Made by a program: the position numbers and the translations under genes. A DNA stretch of 64,000 bases from Epiperipatus broadwayi (lineage: Eukaryota; Onychophora; Udeonychophora; Euonychophora; Peripatidae). Below the pieces are notes generated by a model that ran no database searches, had not been told where the DNA came from, and saw only the letters and a program-made list of their open reading frames with translations. The stretch is taken from the NCBI GenBank assembly GCA_028023455.1, contig JAQFVV010006642.1, forward strand, positions 246,001 through 310,000. Direction: 5' to 3'. This document shows positions 24,685 to 35,600 of the stretch, piece by piece (position 1 is the stretch's first letter; each line of letters opens with the position of its first letter).

Positions 24685-25601
24685 ATATGTTTGTAGGTAT
24701 ATAAACATGTTAGACTTCTCATAGTACTCTCTTTCTTGTTATTAATTCTATCATTATTCTCATATTTTCTCACTATATTCTATCTGCTATTATCTTTAAC
24801 TTTGTCCAAATAATAGAGATTATTCAAAAATATTGCAAAGATGCTTAAAGGACTTCAATTGTTTGGATGATGATGATTATGACAGAGCAGAAATATCAAT
24901 ATCATGCCAATATTAACAACAAGAAAATGCATGCATGAACATATCCAAAAGTCTTGTATATTTTTCATCAAGAAATTCTTCACTTTAATATATGTATAAA
25001 CAATTCACCATCCACAGTAGCCAATAATATCAATCCAGTACAATTACAAACCTTATTTATAATTTCTTAGAAATAATTAAAAAGATGATTTCACCGTTCT
25101 CTATGTTATTATAGATGCATAAAAACATTATGCATTTAAATAATTATAAAAATCATTTTGCTTTATTCATGACTATTTAAATATACATATTTATTTTTAT
25201 ATATCAATTACAAAGTAGAAACAGTTGGAACATTTCTTTACTTGTTGCTAAGCAATTGTAAATAAGTGACTTGTAGTTGCACTGGTTAATGGTTATCAAT
25301 ATTGTGGGTTATTAATTTTTCATATACTCCAATTAGCATTACATATAGATATTCTTTCTCTCTATATAATAAATTAACAAATGTTTCAGATAAATATTAA
25401 GAAGTAATTAAATATTCCAGATTTGCAAACTCCTCCAATATATGTTTATATTATTGAAGAGAACATTTAAATAATTAGATGTTTTTTTCTGTTCTTTTTG
25501 GATTTTTATTTATTTATTTTCATATTTATAAATGCATAAAAAAAAATCAAGTCAGATGTCACATGACCTAATTTAATTCACTTGCATTTACAAATGTTAC
25601 A
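24685..25601. other. AT-rich non-coding stretch
   Basis: No gene, RNA or repeat recognised. Confidence 0.5.
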
Positions 25602-25733
25602 TATAGAGCTCCCAAAGTAAGCTCTTAACAAGCTTTGTAGAATATCCTCAACCCAAATCACCTTGGCAGAAACCAGTCTGGGGTTGAGGATATTTTACAA
25701 AGTTTGTTAAGTGCTTATTTTCCGAGCTCTATA
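25602..25733. repeat. 132-bp inverted-repeat (hairpin) element
   Basis: Arms 25602-25654 and 25681-25733 pair with few mismatches around a 26-base spacer. Termini read TATAGAGCTC. The spacer and inner arm (ACCAGTCTGGGGTT) resemble the dispersed repeat at 6290-6640, so it may be derived from that family. It looks like a MITE or a folded-back repeat and has no coding. Confidence 0.7.
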
Positions 25734-26381
25734 TACCACATTTATAAATGCATTTCCTAATTGCATACTTTTTGCATTATCCCCCAGTGATTCTTTTTAT
25801 TATACTTCAACATTTTACTTTAATAATAAGCTTTTATTCTATATTATTATTCAATAAATTGTGCTTGATTTATTAGAAACATAAGGTTAGAAACAAAATC
25901 TACCTTAAAAATTATATTTGAACTTTGCAAATATAGAAAAAGAAAACATAATGAGAACAATAACTTTTCTTATTAGATGATTACTGTAATATCATTTTAA
26001 AAAATTAACAAAATCTTGATTATTTGAACTTCATTTCTAAGATTTGAATGAATTATTGTTTAGACCCCATAAAGCTATGAAATTATGTTCTAAAATTTAA
26101 AATAGCATATATATAATTAAGGAATAATGTTTCTGTAGTGTAATTTTTATTAAACCACTTTTACACAAGTTAGGAAATGTTTTCTATCCACTTTTAACAC
26201 CTTGTGGATGGATGTAATCATAAACAATTTATGATTCTTAAGATGCACATTTCATACTTAAGTAGCACTCATCAATAGACTCAGACCACAATTCATTCCT
26301 TACACATATCTTTTTCAGTGTTCAGAATATATATATATATATAAACATTACAAGCATAAAGCTAAACTAGTCAATATAAAA
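25734..26381. other. AT-rich non-coding stretch
   Basis: Only a (TA)n run near 26328-26343 is notable. Confidence 0.5.
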
Positions 26382-26523
26382 TCAAAACTACCCCAAATCT
26401 AAAATTAAACCAGACCAGAATAAAAATAATATTAAAACACAACCTAAGGTTTCACTGCTACAAGCAGACTTCTCAAGTGTAAAGAAATAATAAAAAAAAA
26501 AAAAACACAACTTATATATACTA

Positions 26524-26949
26524 TTAAAAACTACCCACAAATCCATTCACTTCCCATCCACCCTTAATATTAAAAGAACTCTTAAATAAGTTAATTGCTT
26601 CAGAATCATAAATTTTCAATAATAAAGACTCTTTAATTCTTCTTTTGATTTCATTTCTCTCAAAGAAGACAACCTTAGCTTCATCAAAATCAATAGTGTG
26701 GCCTGTATCTTTTTCATGGACATACAAAGCAGAACTAAGATATCTATTTTTAACTCTACTTTTATGAACCTTTACTCTTTCATTTAAACTCAAACTACTC
26801 TGACCTATGTAAACCTTCTTACAAAATAAACAAGGAATAAAATATACCACACCAGGAATAGTCTTTCTATCAAAAACTTCCTTTGTATTATTCAATAAAT
26901 TATTCAATGTAACACCCCTTTTCCAAGCAATTTTCTTATTTCCAAACAA
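26524..26949 (-). CDS. Penelope-like GIY-YIG endonuclease fragment (left arm)
   Basis: 141 residues, identical from residue 1 to the right-arm protein from its FGNKK onward. It contains GVVYFIPC, YIG, the NERVKVHK segment, HEKDTGH and KESLLLK in the order of the GIY-YIG nuclease. The N-terminal RT domain is missing, so it is a fragment of a Penelope-like polyprotein and not a stand-alone gene. The ATG is an internal Met at the palindrome centre. Confidence 0.75.
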   Translation of the reverse strand: MFGNKKIAWKRGVTLNNLLNNTKEVFDRKTIPGVVYFIPCLFCKKVYIGQSSLSLNERVKVHKSRVKNRYLSSALYVHEKDTGHTIDFDEAKVVFFERNEIKRRIKESLLLKIYDSEAINLFKSSFNIKGGWEVNGFVGSF

Positions 26950-26951
26950 TT

Positions 26952-27395
26952 GTGTGTAGAAATAGTATATTGTTTGGAAATAAGAAAATTGCTTGGAAAA
27001 GGGGTGTTACATTGAATAATTTATTGAATAATACAAAGGAAGTTTTTGATAGAAAGACTATTCCTGGTGTGGTATATTTTATTCCTTGTTTATTTTGTAA
27101 GAAGGTTTACATAGGTCAGAGTAGTTTGAGTTTAAATGAAAGAGTAAAGGTTCATAAAAGTAGAGTTAAAAATAGATATCTTAGTTCTGCTTTGTATGTC
27201 CATGAAAAAGATACAGGCCACACTATTGATTTTGATGAAGCTAAGGTTGTCTTCTTTGAGAGAAATGAAATCAAAAGAAGAATTAAAGAGTCTTTATTAT
27301 TGAAAATTTATGATTCTGAAGCAATTAACTTATTTAAGAGTTCTTTTAATATTAAGGGTGGATGGGAAGTGAATGGATTTGTGGGTAGTTTTTAA
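26952..27395 (+). CDS. Penelope-like GIY-YIG endonuclease fragment (right arm)
   Basis: 147 residues. Landmarks: G39-V-V-Y42, C46 and C49, Y53-I-G55, R64, H68, H84, H90 and E113 (IKESLLLK), matching a GIY-YIG nuclease with the CxxC pair typical of Penelope-like elements, where it nicks DNA during retrotransposition. All likely catalytic residues (both Tyr, Arg and Glu) are present, so the domain fold could be intact. The RT and linker are absent through 5' truncation. The first few residues come from the palindrome centre. Expression is doubtful because no promoter is evident. Confidence 0.8.
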   Translation: MCRNSILFGNKKIAWKRGVTLNNLLNNTKEVFDRKTIPGVVYFIPCLFCKKVYIGQSSLSLNERVKVHKSRVKNRYLSSALYVHEKDTGHTIDFDEAKVVFFERNEIKRRIKESLLLKIYDSEAINLFKSSFNIKGGWEVNGFVGSF

Positions 27396-27558
27396 TAGTA
27401 TATATAAGTTGTGTTTTTTTTTTTTTTATTATTTCTTTACACTTGAGAAGTCTGCTTGTAGCAGTGAAACCTTAGGTTGTGTTTTAATATTATTTTTATT
27501 CTGGTCTGGTTTAATTTTAGATTTGGGGTAGTTTTGATATATATATATATATATATAT

Positions 27559-29694
27559 TGTAACGAGACAGCGTTACATCAATATTAAATCTAGGATACA
27601 TCGATAAACACACACACACCAGCAAGCAACATAAAACACTCGTAACTTTATTTCGTAATTAGTAATAGTTTTCTTTCTCTCATAAATACATTTTATAAAA
27701 CTCATTGATAAAATGCAGACGGTAAAACGTCTAATTAAATGATTAAAGCCTTTAGATAATAAAAATAATAACAAAAAATAATTTGCTTTCCTAAATAATA
27801 AAATATAATACGCACTCCTAAAATAATAAAAATAATTATCAATCAAAATCACCACGGGGAATTAGAAAATGTTTATTTTAGAAATATAATTTTAACTAGA
27901 ATAAAACTTATAGAAAAGATTTGAGGAAAAGATAAATGCTCGACTTCTAAATTTAAAATAACTTGTATTGTTCTAGTAAAACACACGCACACACGCATGC
28001 CTTCGAGGTGTGAAGGAATAAGGTTGGTTGAGTGAGATTGCAAAATGAGATTGTCCCAAAATAAATATTGCCTTTAGCACAAAGAGTGAGTGAGCAGGTA
28101 CCTCAAACGCGGACCTGAACGACAACTCCAAGAACAGGGAACTATGGGGGTAGATTGGATCCCAAGATATGGATCAACCTTTATAAATACTAGTCAAAAC
28201 CTATTCAATTAATTTTGGAAATTTTGGAAAGAATTTTGGAAAGAATTGTTTGGATTCAGTTCGATTCGATTCATTTCGATTAATACATTTTCATTATTGT
28301 TTTTTTATTTTCCAATTCTCAGTACGCTGAATTACCACCTGCTCATTTATTCCGATGCTTATGCTTTTATTTAAAATTAGAATTGTTCTGAATTAGCTTG
28401 GTTATTCCTCAATATTTAAAATGATCATCATGAAATTAATACCAAGAGCGTCGACTGTCATGAGGGGCTAATAAACCCTTCAGTGACTGATCGGCGCTCC
28501 GCTACTGAAATATCTCCGAAGCTATGAAATTCTGATAACATCGTCGTGTTAAGTGAATGCTCCTAATAAAAGAAATGTTCCGTGAAACACCCAAACTCGT
28601 CCAGACCAATCGACCTTCGTTGCAACCAAGACAAATCCTAGGTAAATATGTTTTTTTATTCTGTTCACTCACTCAATTAATAAACTCGTAAGGCAATCTC
28701 GTAATTAACCAACATAAATTTACTCAAATAAATCTTAAGACTTTCCTCGTCATGATAGTTTATCTTTGTTACTGAACTTTGTAAACATGAACTTTGAACT
28801 TAAGTGAAGCTAAGGAAAGATTATATATTTATCAAATAGAAAGGAACTTTCTCGTTATTCAAATTGTGTTATGAATACTTATGGTTCTCTGTGGGCGTGA
28901 ATGTATGTGCGCGTGTGTAATAAATCAATTAATAATGTTTTGGTAATAAATCAATTAATAATGTTTGTAATAAATAAATTAATAATGTTTCTTTTCATAT
29001 TTAATAAACTTGTTCAATATCTAATCAAGTCGAGCATATCTCAAATCTTTTCACACACAATCAAAACCGTAGTTATTTATTCTTTGATAACTTATCTTTG
29101 AAGTAGATTTAGTTAATTTTAATTTTCATTTAGTTATTTTATTAATTATGTCACCATCGTGCCGTAAGTCACGATGTTTCTTATTTCACCTTAGTTAAGA
29201 TAGATTTAAGAGCGGGCGGGTCTATAATCAAAGTAAACGTCAATAAATTATGTTATATACAATAAAGCGGGGGGATGAACTTGTAAGCCTTGTGTTCGGG
29301 GCGTAAGCGAACAACCTCATAGGTCAGTGATAACCAATAAACGATCTTTATGCCGTGATCGACTTAGTAGAAAACCTTGCTGATTTTAATTAGCGGACAA
29401 TGCGTCTTCTCCGGGAGGAGTCATTTTAGAAACAAACATGTAACAACCTTGAGACACCTTATTGGTCCATGCTGGGAGTTTTGAGCTAGTGGGTGGGATT
29501 AGACTTCGAAATCGTTTTGACATGATGTAAGGTGATGCGAGTAGTTAAAATCAACTTAAATAATCGTATCTGGCGCCCCCTTATGTGGATCGTGAATAAC
29601 TGTCGATGTAAGAAAAAAAAATAAAGCCTTACGCTATGTCATGTTTGTTTCGAAGCCCGTAATCTCGGGATGGTGAGAGGGGTTCCCGCTTACA
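27559..29694 (+). repeat. 5' LTR of element 3
   Basis: 2136 bp. The first 20 bp form a 7-bp inverted repeat TGTAACG/CGTTACA around AGACAG. The LTR is otherwise AT-rich with a GC-richer end. Short ORFs inside it are not supported. Confidence 0.9.
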
Positions 29695-29695
29695 T

Positions 29696-29716
29696 TGGCG
29701 CTTCCAACGTGAGGCT
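29696..29716 (+). promoter_or_regulatory. Primer-binding site of element 3
   Basis: TGGCGCTTCCAACGTGAGG starts two bases after the LTR. It resembles the TGGCGCCCAACGTGGGG type of tRNA-primer site seen in many Ty3/Gypsy-like elements. The exact tRNA is not determined here. Confidence 0.7.
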
Positions 29717-30075
29717 AGTATAAATGAAGCTTCTAAACATAAAGAAAAAGCAAATCTAGATACTAGCAAAAGCGGCCGAACTGGGAGAAGACGCGGAAAT
29801 ATTTATGTAAACAAAAAGCTTGAAAAAAAAAAAAATATATATAAACAAACGGAACAAAATCGCGGCGATTCTTAACATCGCAAATGGGTAAACAAAACAT
29901 CGGGAACCGGAGCAAAATAAACAAAACAAATAAAGCATAGCAGGAGATAAGGGAGCGGACGCCGATCGGTCGCTGTCACCATAAAACAAATAAATCAAAA
30001 GTAAAAAAGAACCACATTCCCGTAAACAGAGTGACGGAAGTTAGAATAGGACAAAGATAAAATAAACATCAAATC

Positions 30076-30780
30076 ATGGAAGAAGAGACAAATGAGGACA
30101 TGTGGGAACAGACGGGAGAAAGTCCCATCCAGTTTAAAAAACAGGATACGCAAAATGAAGGGGATATCAAAACCCTAATAAGGATGATGACGCAAATGAT
30201 GGCCGAAATGAGGGAAGATAGAGAAGAGCGGAGAAGAGAGAGGAAAGAATTTCGAGAGGAGATAAGGCAACTACTCGGGGGAAAGGAAAGGAAGCTAGAA
30301 GAGGACGAAGGGGAGGAGAGTAGTTTAACCCAAGTTAAGGAAGAAATAACTCAGAATGCGCCGAAGACGGACAGGACGGAGGCAGACCTGAGGGAACCAA
30401 AGGAGAAAGTTGAGATCCTAACGGAGGACGTAGGAAAAGGCGAGAGGCATCAGGACGTGATGAAACAAGCGATCAGGCAGACTGAAGAGGTGTGTCATGA
30501 AATTAGGCCCAACGAGACGGCCACACAATTTTATTATAGGCAGGTGGCGAGCCTTCAACAATTGCCGGCATACCCTATGACAGAGACGCAGATCATATCG
30601 ATAATCAGACACAATATGCCGACCACCCTAAGACGCATGATGCTGGGAAGGGATTGCAAAGGAATCCATGAAATGGGGGAATTGATCGCGGAATTCGAAC
30701 AAGAAGAGGGAATAGGGGGGCCGATGGAGGGGTCTAGTAATGAACACCCCAGAAAACGTGTACCACCGGACCGATACTAG
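30076..30780 (+). CDS. Gag-like protein of LTR element 3
   Basis: 234 residues. Residues 1-115 are highly charged with a likely coiled coil (REDREERRRERKEFREEIRQ at 46-65). Residues 145-212 (NETATQFYYRQVASLQQL, YPMTETQIISIIRHNMPTTL, then IHEMGELIAEFEQEEG) have the pattern of a retrotransposon capsid C-terminal region, which assembles particles around the RNA. No Cys-His zinc knuckle follows. The ATG is the first in frame, 380 bp into the interior. It is G/A-rich unlike the surroundings. The downstream pol is absent, so the protein probably acts with enzymes of a relative. Assigned by pattern, without a database search. Confidence 0.65.
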   Translation: MEEETNEDMWEQTGESPIQFKKQDTQNEGDIKTLIRMMTQMMAEMREDREERRRERKEFREEIRQLLGGKERKLEEDEGEESSLTQVKEEITQNAPKTDRTEADLREPKEKVEILTEDVGKGERHQDVMKQAIRQTEEVCHEIRPNETATQFYYRQVASLQQLPAYPMTETQIISIIRHNMPTTLRRMMLGRDCKGIHEMGELIAEFEQEEGIGGPMEGSSNEHPRKRVPPDRY

Positions 30781-31617
30781 CTAATAGGACGGAGGGAAAA
30801 CGAGTTGACGACCAGGAATAGCATAAGGACAATATTCAAGGGAACGCACAAGGGAAATAGATGCCACAAACCGGGAATGACCCAGGACACGAATCGGAAT
30901 ATGACGTTGGATATGGAAAAAGAAAAAAAAAAAAAAAGAGAATGACTAACCCCAGGCCCTGGAAGAACACCGAGCAAATCAAACGATCGCAAAGCAGCCT
31001 CTAGCCTATAGAGCCAACGTGTTGGCGGATCGACCGGAGTGTACCCTACAAATCCAGGAGACGGCTGGCACATGACGGGCTCAACCCCAGTGTGGGAAAT
31101 CAAATAAACCATTTCGTTAGAGTTCGTGCTAGCTCACTTCCCCAAACGTTGTTATTGCTGGGCGAGTCAGACTTTCCGAAATCGTAGAGCGAGATCAATC
31201 ATATTCTGTATCGGGGACCTCGGAAAAGTCCATCCCCATACCTCCCATCAGGGATGCACGAGACCAATTGGCCATAGTCGTCAATCGTGACATACCCTAC
31301 CTTACCAAATAGTGTTATTGTATTTCTTCCGTTAAAAGTCGTGGTAAAAGGGAAGTCTGACCGCAGAGCACTTGATCCAAATTTTAAGGGAAGGCGGAGC
31401 CGCAGACGAACGGCCGGAATAGCCGTCATAGGGGAACAGTACCGCACAAAGGAAAGGAGGACGTTGGATCGATTCGTTGGACGCTGCACACACAAAAAAA
31501 AAAAAAAGGAAAAGGAAAAAAGGAGGGGGATGAAGGGAACATGTGATACCAAAGAGCCGAATAATTTCGCTCCTTCACCGAGCTAAAACCCGCAGCATCG
31601 GATTTTACTCTACACCG
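30781..31617 (+). mobile_element. Non-coding or decayed 3' interior of element 3
   Basis: GC-richer than the region around it. Short frames only, the longest being 99 codons at 31287-31586, Arg- and Lys-rich and unrecognised. I could not find protease, RT or integrase motifs, so pol is deleted and not merely frameshifted. Confidence 0.5.
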
Positions 31618-31628
31618 GGCGGGGAGAT
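31618..31628 (+). promoter_or_regulatory. Polypurine tract of element 3
   Basis: GGGCGGGGAGA directly before the 3' LTR, the usual place for plus-strand priming. One C interrupts it. Confidence 0.55.
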
Positions 31629-31629
31629 A

Positions 31630-33758
31630 TGTAACGAGACAGCGTTACATCAATCTTAAATCTAGGATACATCGATAAACACACACACACCAGCAAGCAA
31701 CATAAAACACTCGTAACTTTATTTCGTAAGTAGTAATAGTTTTCTTTCTCTCATAAATACATTTTATAAAACACATTGATAAAATGCAGACGGTAAAACG
31801 TCTAATTAAATGATTAAAGCCTTTAGATAATAAAAATAATAACAAAAAATAATTTGCTTTCCTAAATAATAAAATATAATATGCACTCCTAAAATAATAA
31901 AAATAATTATCAATCAAAATCACCACGGGGAATTAGAAAATGTTTATTTTAGAAATATAATTTTAACTAGAATAAAACTTATAGAAAAGATTTGAGGAAA
32001 AGATAAATGCTCGACTTCTAAATTTAAAATAACTTGTATTGTTCTAGTAAAACACACGCACACACGCATGCCTTCGAGGTGTGAAGGAATAAGGTTGGTT
32101 GAGTGAGATTGCAAAATGAGATTGTCCCAAAATAAATATTGCCTTTAGCACAAAGAGTGAGTGAGCAGGTACCTCAAACGCGGACCTGAACGACAACTCC
32201 AAGAACAGGGAACTATGGGGGTAGATTGGATCCCAAGATATGGATCAACCTTTATAAATACTAGTCAAAACCTATTCAATTATTAATTTTGGAAAGATTT
32301 TGGAAAGAATTGTTTGGATTCAGTTCGATTCGATTCATTTCGATTAATACATTTTCATTATTGTTTTTTTATTTTCCAATTCTCAGTACGCTGAATTACC
32401 ACCTGCTCATTTATTCCGATGCTTATGCTTTTATTTAAAATTAGAATTGTTCTGAATTAGCTTGGTTATTCCTCAATATTTAAAATGATCATCATGAAAT
32501 TAATACCAAGAGCGTCGACTGTCATGAGGGGCTAATAAACCCTTCAGTGACTGATCGGCGCTCCGCTACTGAAATATCTCCGAAGCTATGAAATTCTGAT
32601 AACATCGTCGTGTTAAGTGAATGCTCCTAATAAAAGAAATGTTCCGTGAAACACCCAAACTCGTCCAGACCAATCGACCTTCGTTGCAACCAAGACAAAT
32701 CCTAGGTAAATATGTTTTTTTATTCTGTTCACTCACTCAATTAATAAACTCGTAAGGCAATCTCGTAATTAACCAACATAAATTTACTCAAATAAATCTT
32801 AAGACTTTCCTCGTCATGATAGTTTATCTTTGTTACTGAACTTTGTAAACATGAACTTTGAACTTAAGTGAAGCTAAGGAAAGATTATATATTTATCAAA
32901 TAGAAAGGAACTTTCTCGTTATTCAAATTGTGTTATGAATACTTATGGTTCTCTGTGGGCGTGAATGTATGTGCGCGTGTGTAATAAATCAATTAATAAT
33001 GTTTTGGTAATAAATCAATTAATAATGTTTGTAATAAATAAATTAATAATGTTTCTTTTCATATTTAATAAACTTGTTCAATATCTAATCAAGTCGAGCA
33101 TATCTCAAATCTTTTCACACACAATCAAAACCGTAGTTATTTATTCTTTGATAACTTATCTTTGAAGTAGATTTAGTTAATTTTAATTTTCATTTAGTTA
33201 TTTTATTAATTATGTCACCATCGTGCCGTAAGTCACGATGTTTCTTATTTCACCTTAGTTAAGATAGATTTAAGAGCGGGCGGGTCTATAATCAAAGTAA
33301 ACGTCAATAAATTATGTTATATACAATAAAGCGGGGGGATGAACTTGTAAGCCTTGTGTTCGGGGCGTAAGCGAACAACCTCATAGGTCAGTGATAACCA
33401 ATAAACGATCTTTATGCCGTGATCGACTTAGTAGAAAACCTTGCTGATTTTAATTAGCGGACAATGCGTCTTCTCCGGGAGGAGTCATTTTAGAAACAAA
33501 CATGTAACAACCTTGAGACACCTTATTGGTCCATGCTGGGAGTTTTGAGCTAGTGGGTGGGATTAGACTTCGAAATCGTTTTGACATGATGTAAGGTGAT
33601 GCGAGTAGTTAAAATCAACTTAAATAATCGTATCTGGCGCCCCCTTATGTGGATCGTGAATAACTGTCGATGTAAGAAAAAAAAATAAAGCCTTACGCTA
33701 TGTCATGTTTGTTTCGAAGCCCGTAATCTCGGGATGGTGAGAGGGGTTCCCGCTTACA
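31630..33758 (+). repeat. 3' LTR of element 3
   Basis: 2129 bp, almost identical to the 5' LTR. It ends in CGCTTACA directly before (TA)n. Confidence 0.9.
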
Positions 33759-33778
33759 ATATATATATATATATATAT

Positions 33779-34216
33779 AACAAAAAACAAGTTAAACTTG
33801 CTAACGCTTGTATTTATGATCAATAGATGGTGTTTTACCAAAAACACTGTCAAAGTGTATGTTTGTTTACATAAACATCAGAGTAAGCATTCACTATCTC
33901 TTTCATTAGTTCCACCCTCAGATCATGATTTCAAGCTGATTTGCTATCATCAGTGAAGGATAGGAATAAGAAACTAGTTCTAAACACTAACTCCGAGCGT
34001 TTATGAAACAATTTCTATTCAGCTCACAAGCGTAAATCTTTTAGACAACATAATGTCTTCAAACTCAGCATAGCAAGCCAGATAGCTATATGGGTCTGAT
34101 ATCAGTTCAGCTTCACCACATAGTAGAAGCCTATGCAATATATATCATTGCAAGAAAACTTCAAAGGTACATTTATGAAAAACAAAAAACAAGTTAAACT
34201 TGCTAACGCTTATATG

Positions 34217-34220
<4 letters not shown>
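33779..34220 (-). mobile_element. Second hammerhead repeat (retrozyme-like), 402-bp unit with terminal redundancy
   Basis: The sequence at 33779-33809 recurs at 34181-34210, a direct period of 402 bp, so the insertion is one unit plus about 40 bp. A type I hammerhead motif lies inside on the minus strand. Both sides are (TA)n. No coding. The unit shows no resemblance to the 408-bp family at 3821-4360, so two families coexist. A terminally redundant monomer is what reverse transcription of a circular RNA would leave. The mechanism is inference. Confidence 0.65.
33908..33976 (-). ncRNA. Hammerhead ribozyme motif E (type I, minus strand)
   Basis: On the minus strand: TAGTT, a loop, CCTTCA, then CTGATGA, stem II TAGC/GCTT (AGC/GCT paired, first pair T/T mismatched) with an AAATCA loop, GAAA, a two-base-pair stem III with CATG loop, the ATC cleavage triplet, then TGAGGG closing stem I with CCTTCA over six pairs, and AACTA pairing with TAGTT beyond an internal loop. 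Predicted cleavage falls between plus positions 33921 and 33920. The core is fully canonical. Confidence 0.75.

Positions 34221-34290
<70 letters not shown>
34219..34290. repeat. (TA)n microsatellite
   Basis: About 70 bp of TA dinucleotides interrupted once by a TGATCA block. Confidence 0.95.
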
Positions 34291-34291
<1 letters not shown>

Positions 34292-34404
34292 CAAATTTCT
34301 ACAGTTTAAGATTATCCAATAATGATTAGCATTATTTATTATGAAAAAATCTTTAATCTAATGAGTGGCTAACAAAAGTTATTAATATATTTTCAATAAA
34401 TGAT

Positions 34405-34575
34405 TTGTGTTAAAGTTGTGAGGGCTGTGTGTTTGACACTTATTAATTAAATTGTAGTAATTTGTTATCTATATGAGAAACATATGTGTAAGAGATTGTG
34501 GTCTGGGCCAACTGATGAGTGCCTGTTCAGCACAAAATGTGCATCTTGGGCATCATAGATCTTTTTCACATGTCT
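34405..34575 (+). mobile_element. Truncated copy of the first retrozyme-like family
   Basis: The part upstream of the ribozyme resembles 4126-4228, and the ribozyme itself resembles motifs A and B. It is not tandem here. Confidence 0.55.
34499..34557 (+). ncRNA. Hammerhead ribozyme-like motif C (mutated core)
   Basis: CCAA, CTGATGA, stem II GTGC/GCAC, AAAA in place of GAAA, a short stem III, ATC, then TTGGG. The same G12-to-A core change as in motif A. Outer stem I pairing is weak. Confidence 0.6.
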
Positions 34576-34984
34576 TTGATTGAATTTTATGATTGCATTC
34601 CTCTACAATATATTAAAGTGGACAGAAAAAATTTCCTACCTTAAGCGAGAATGGTGTAATGAAAATTACACTAAGAAACAATATTCATTATTAGATAATA
34701 TCTAATCTAATGAGTGATTAATAAAAATTATTAGCATATATAATTATTGTAATATCAAAAGTGATATAAATAAACATCATGAATACCTTTGTTTTTAAAT
34801 AATTACTGAAAAAATATTTTGTAAAAATAATCACAGAAACCTAAATAATCTATGGAAATATACACTTTTCTGCCATTATATGAACAGTAAGTGGAAGTTT
34901 ATAAGTAGTTTCATAAATTCCCCACTAAACAGTGGCATTATCAGTCCATTTGTAATACTGTCATCTTAGACTATTTTTGAACAT

Positions 34985-35600
34985 ATAAATCAGTATCTTT
35001 TAGTTGAGAACACTAAAACATCACATAATTACCACCCCCTATGCTTACACAAATTATTAAAGACACTAACAAACCTCCCATGCAGTAATGCCATCTAATG
35101 TAAGCCATAGCAATCAAGAGATGCTAGAAGGTTTGTGCATAACATTCCTATCTACTGCCTACTCATTCAATATCCTCAAACTAGTTTCTAGCTTGTGGCT
35201 TTTATCAGTGAGGAGCCTTGGATCTGAGAGCACTGCATTTAAATCTTACAATCTAATACAACCCTCCAGAAGCCACCTTTTATACATTTAATTAATTATA
35301 ACTGTGGCTTTCATCAATGAGTAGCTTTGGATCTGAGAGCACTATACCTAGATCTTAGAATTTAATGCAACCCTCCAGCAACCACGTTTTACCTATTTAG
35401 TTAACTATAGTTAACTTAATATGCTAAAAAGTGGCTTCTGGAAAATTGCATTAAATCCTAAGATTTAGATTCATTGCTCTCAGAACCAAGGCTCTTCACT
35501 GATAAAAGTTACACACTAGAAATTAGTCTGGGGATATTGAATGAGTAGGCAGGTAAAGTAGCATTGGGTATAGCCACAAGATAGGGAAGGAAAGCCATAA
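34985..35600. repeat. Dispersed repeat copies in inverted arrangement
   Basis: A minus-strand copy (about 34985-35290), a partial minus-strand copy (35305-35395) and a plus-strand copy (35430-35600) of the repeat also seen at 6290 and 48530. Shared landmarks are GGATCTGAGAGCACT and, inverted, AGTCTGGGGATATTGAATGAG. Confidence 0.6.

Larger units (their letters stand above)
26382..27538. mobile_element. Near-perfect head-to-head Penelope-like palindrome
   Basis: Arms 26382-26950 and 26969-27538 are inverted copies that look essentially identical over about 570 bp, with an 18-bp centre. Each holds the GIY-YIG end of a Penelope-like ORF, its stop, an A/T tract and a 3' region with a hammerhead-like CTTGAGA..CTGC/GCAG..TGAAAC motif (27442-27472 and mirror). 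It is flanked by (TA)n. The near identity implies a single recent event. Confidence 0.85.
27559..33758 (+). mobile_element. LTR retrotransposon 3, recently inserted, gag-only
   Basis: LTRs 27559-29694 and 31630-33758 differ by only about four substitutions and one short indel near 28200/32270, so insertion is very recent. Start TGTAACGAG, end CGCTTACA. A primer-binding-like sequence TGGCGCTTCCAACGTGAGG follows the 5' LTR (29696-29716), and a purine tract GGGCGGGGAGA (31618-31628) precedes the 3' LTR. The interior of 1935 bp codes for a gag-like protein but no protease, RT or integrase, so it depends on a partner. Both flanks are (TA)n. Confidence 0.9.

Noticed and set aside
27574-27855. 93-codon frame, also at 31645-31926
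   Set aside because: Lies in both LTRs of element 3 only because the LTRs are near-identical. Hydrophobic Tyr/Phe/Leu-rich composition typical of translated AT-rich DNA, no motif.
28901-29101. 66-codon frame, also at 32965-33165
   Set aside because: Same reason: duplicated with the LTR, low complexity (INQLIMF repeats).
31287-31586. 99-codon frame as a pol or integrase remnant of element 3
   Set aside because: Arg/Lys-rich end derives from an A-rich tract, and no zinc-binding or catalytic integrase motif could be found.
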